Source: JBAZWE01 sp041660545
GTDB taxonomy: Bacteria > Actinomycetota > Thermoleophilia > BMS3ABIN01
Length of the DNA stretch: 7,250 nucleotides
NCBI GenBank assembly: GCA_041660545.1
Contig: JBAZWE010000090.1
Location: 1 to 7,250, forward strand
Direction: 5' to 3'
Shown in pieces: positions 6,425 through 7,250 of this stretch. Within the stretch, counting starts at the first letter, position 1. The number at the start of each line of letters is the position of its first letter. Position numbers and translations under genes: made by a program. The notes beneath the pieces are model-generated. The model was given only the letters and a program-made list of their open reading frames with translations. It was not told where the DNA came from and made no database searches.

Positions 6425-7250
6425 TCATTGTTCCGAGACCAACAACACCGAACTATCAAATGGATTTCCGATATTAAGACTTACACCAACTTTCATAAGA
6501 TAATCACCTGAATAAATTTTATTATTCCCAATAAATGAACTGTGACCTTGTCTGGTATTTATTTCAGTAACTTTATATTTTTTGTCCGGATCTAAACCGT
6601 TCATTTTAGTTTCAAAATAGGTTGTACGCCCATGATATTTCAAACTGTAAGCAAAGAATACAGCCTGAATTTTATCTTTCGAAACATACATCAACGAAGC
6701 CCAACCGTTCTCGTCATAAGGAGAAATCAAACGATACAAATCACCAAACTGGACTATGGGACGAATTGTTTTGTAACATTCTATTCCTTTTTTGGCGAAA
6801 TCATAATCGTCGCCGTTCAAATCGGCCGGTTGAAGCTCCATTCCCAATCGACCCGTCATGGCTACATCAAACCTGAATTTGAGCGGAGTAATCATACCTG
6901 TTTGATGATTCGGACTTGTAGAAACATGCGCCGCTGTTGCCTCAGCCGGGAAAAATGTATTTGATCCGTATTGTATAAAAATACGATCCAACGCGTTGGT
7001 GTTATCACTTGCCCAGAATTCGTCGTGGTATTTCAGTGCACCGAAATCCAGTCGTCCACCACCTGAAGAACACAATTGAATTTCAATATCGGGATGTTTG
7101 GCACGTATCCGATCGTAAACACTATACAAACCTTTTACATATTCGTACCAAAATTTGGTTTGCTCAGTTGCCGGTAAATATTCTGAACCCACATTATCGA
7201 CGTGCCGGTTTGCATCCCATTTAATATAAGTAATATTAGGTGATTGAGCG
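6425..7250 (-). CDS. GH36 alpha-galactosidase, C-terminal 274 residues (5' end beyond window)
   Basis: GH36 enzymes are retaining alpha-galactosidases that release terminal alpha-D-galactose; a minority act on alpha-N-acetylgalactosamine. The frame is open to the right edge and stops at TGA (6427-6425). Visible residues begin just before the catalytic block: ITYIKWDANRHVDN (visible 6-19) contains the nucleophile Asp12. Next come IQLCSSGGGRLDFG (57-70), the substrate-binding CSSGGGR loop, and FWASDNTNALDRIFIQYG (78-95), where Asp82 is the acid/base. AAHVS (106-110) and DLNGDDYDFAKKGIECYK (142-159) continue the family pattern, and the C-terminal beta-sandwich holds ISPYDENGWASLMYVS. GH36 proteins of this type are about 720 residues, so some 450 are missing on the right, including any signal peptide. 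A GTG at 7192 could be mistaken for a start, but it lies after the nucleophile and the frame stays open upstream. It is the first gene of the visible series, 167 bases before the clan GH-D gene. Confidence 0.95.
   Translation of the reverse strand, partial: AQSPNITYIKWDANRHVDNVGSEYLPATEQTKFWYEYVKGLYSVYDRIRAKHPDIEIQLCSSGGGRLDFGALKYHDEFWASDNTNALDRIFIQYGSNTFFPAEATAAHVSTSPNHQTGMITPLKFRFDVAMTGRLGMELQPADLNGDDYDFAKKGIECYKTIRPIVQFGDLYRLISPYDENGWASLMYVSKDKIQAVFFAYSLKYHGRTTYFETKMNGLDPDKKYKVTEINTRQGHSSFIGNNKIYSGDYLMKVGVSLNIGNPFDSSVLLVSEQ

Noticed and set aside
6622..6964. Two overlapping plus-strand open frames opposite GH36
   Set aside because: Both are antisense to conserved GH36 sequence and have no domain-like content.
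7190..7192. GTG as a start codon for the GH36 gene
   Set aside because: The frame continues upstream to the window edge through YIKWDANR, which holds the catalytic nucleophile. The GTG is an internal valine codon.

Overview
This window is an internal piece of a carbohydrate-degradation locus from a member of the Bacteroidota. The sequence suggests this phylum because four exported glycoside hydrolases of families common there sit head to tail, the DNA is AT-leaning with very AT-rich gaps, and none of the three visible start codons has a recognisable Shine-Dalgarno sequence. Genus cannot be judged from what is here. All four genes are on the minus strand, so transcription runs from right to left. 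No believable plus-strand gene was found, and the window is almost entirely coding.

In order of transcription: (1) 7250-6425 is the C-terminal part of a GH36 alpha-galactosidase-type enzyme, entering from beyond the right edge with both catalytic aspartates visible. (2) 6424-6258 is a 167-base AT-rich gap holding a perfect 7-bp inverted repeat. (3) 6257-4251 encodes a complete 668-residue exported enzyme with a GH27/GH36-like (clan GH-D) catalytic barrel, whose exact family I cannot fix. (4) 4210-1805 encodes a complete 801-residue exported GH95 enzyme (alpha-L-fucosidase or alpha-L-galactosidase type). (5) From 1786 the N-terminal 595 residues of an exported GH92 alpha-mannosidase run off the left edge. 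The spacings between the last three genes are 40 and 18 bases, so these three very probably share a transcript. The first may be part of the same operon or separated by a processing or attenuation site in the 167-base gap.

Taken together the genes look like the enzyme section of a polysaccharide utilisation locus. Two alpha-galactosidase-type enzymes, one alpha-L-fucosidase/galactosidase and one alpha-mannosidase would act as exo-enzymes trimming a heteroglycan in the periplasm. The three complete N-termini carry type I-like signal peptides with no lipobox, which fits periplasmic rather than surface location. No SusC/SusD transporter pair, regulator, sulfatase or endo-acting enzyme lies inside the window, so the target glycan is inferred only from the enzyme set.

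The points most worth a second look are the uncertain family of the central clan GH-D enzyme, unusual residues in the GH95 active-site motifs, the forced GTG start of the GH92 gene with a tiny ORF bridging it to GH95, and the hairpin in the only sizeable gap.
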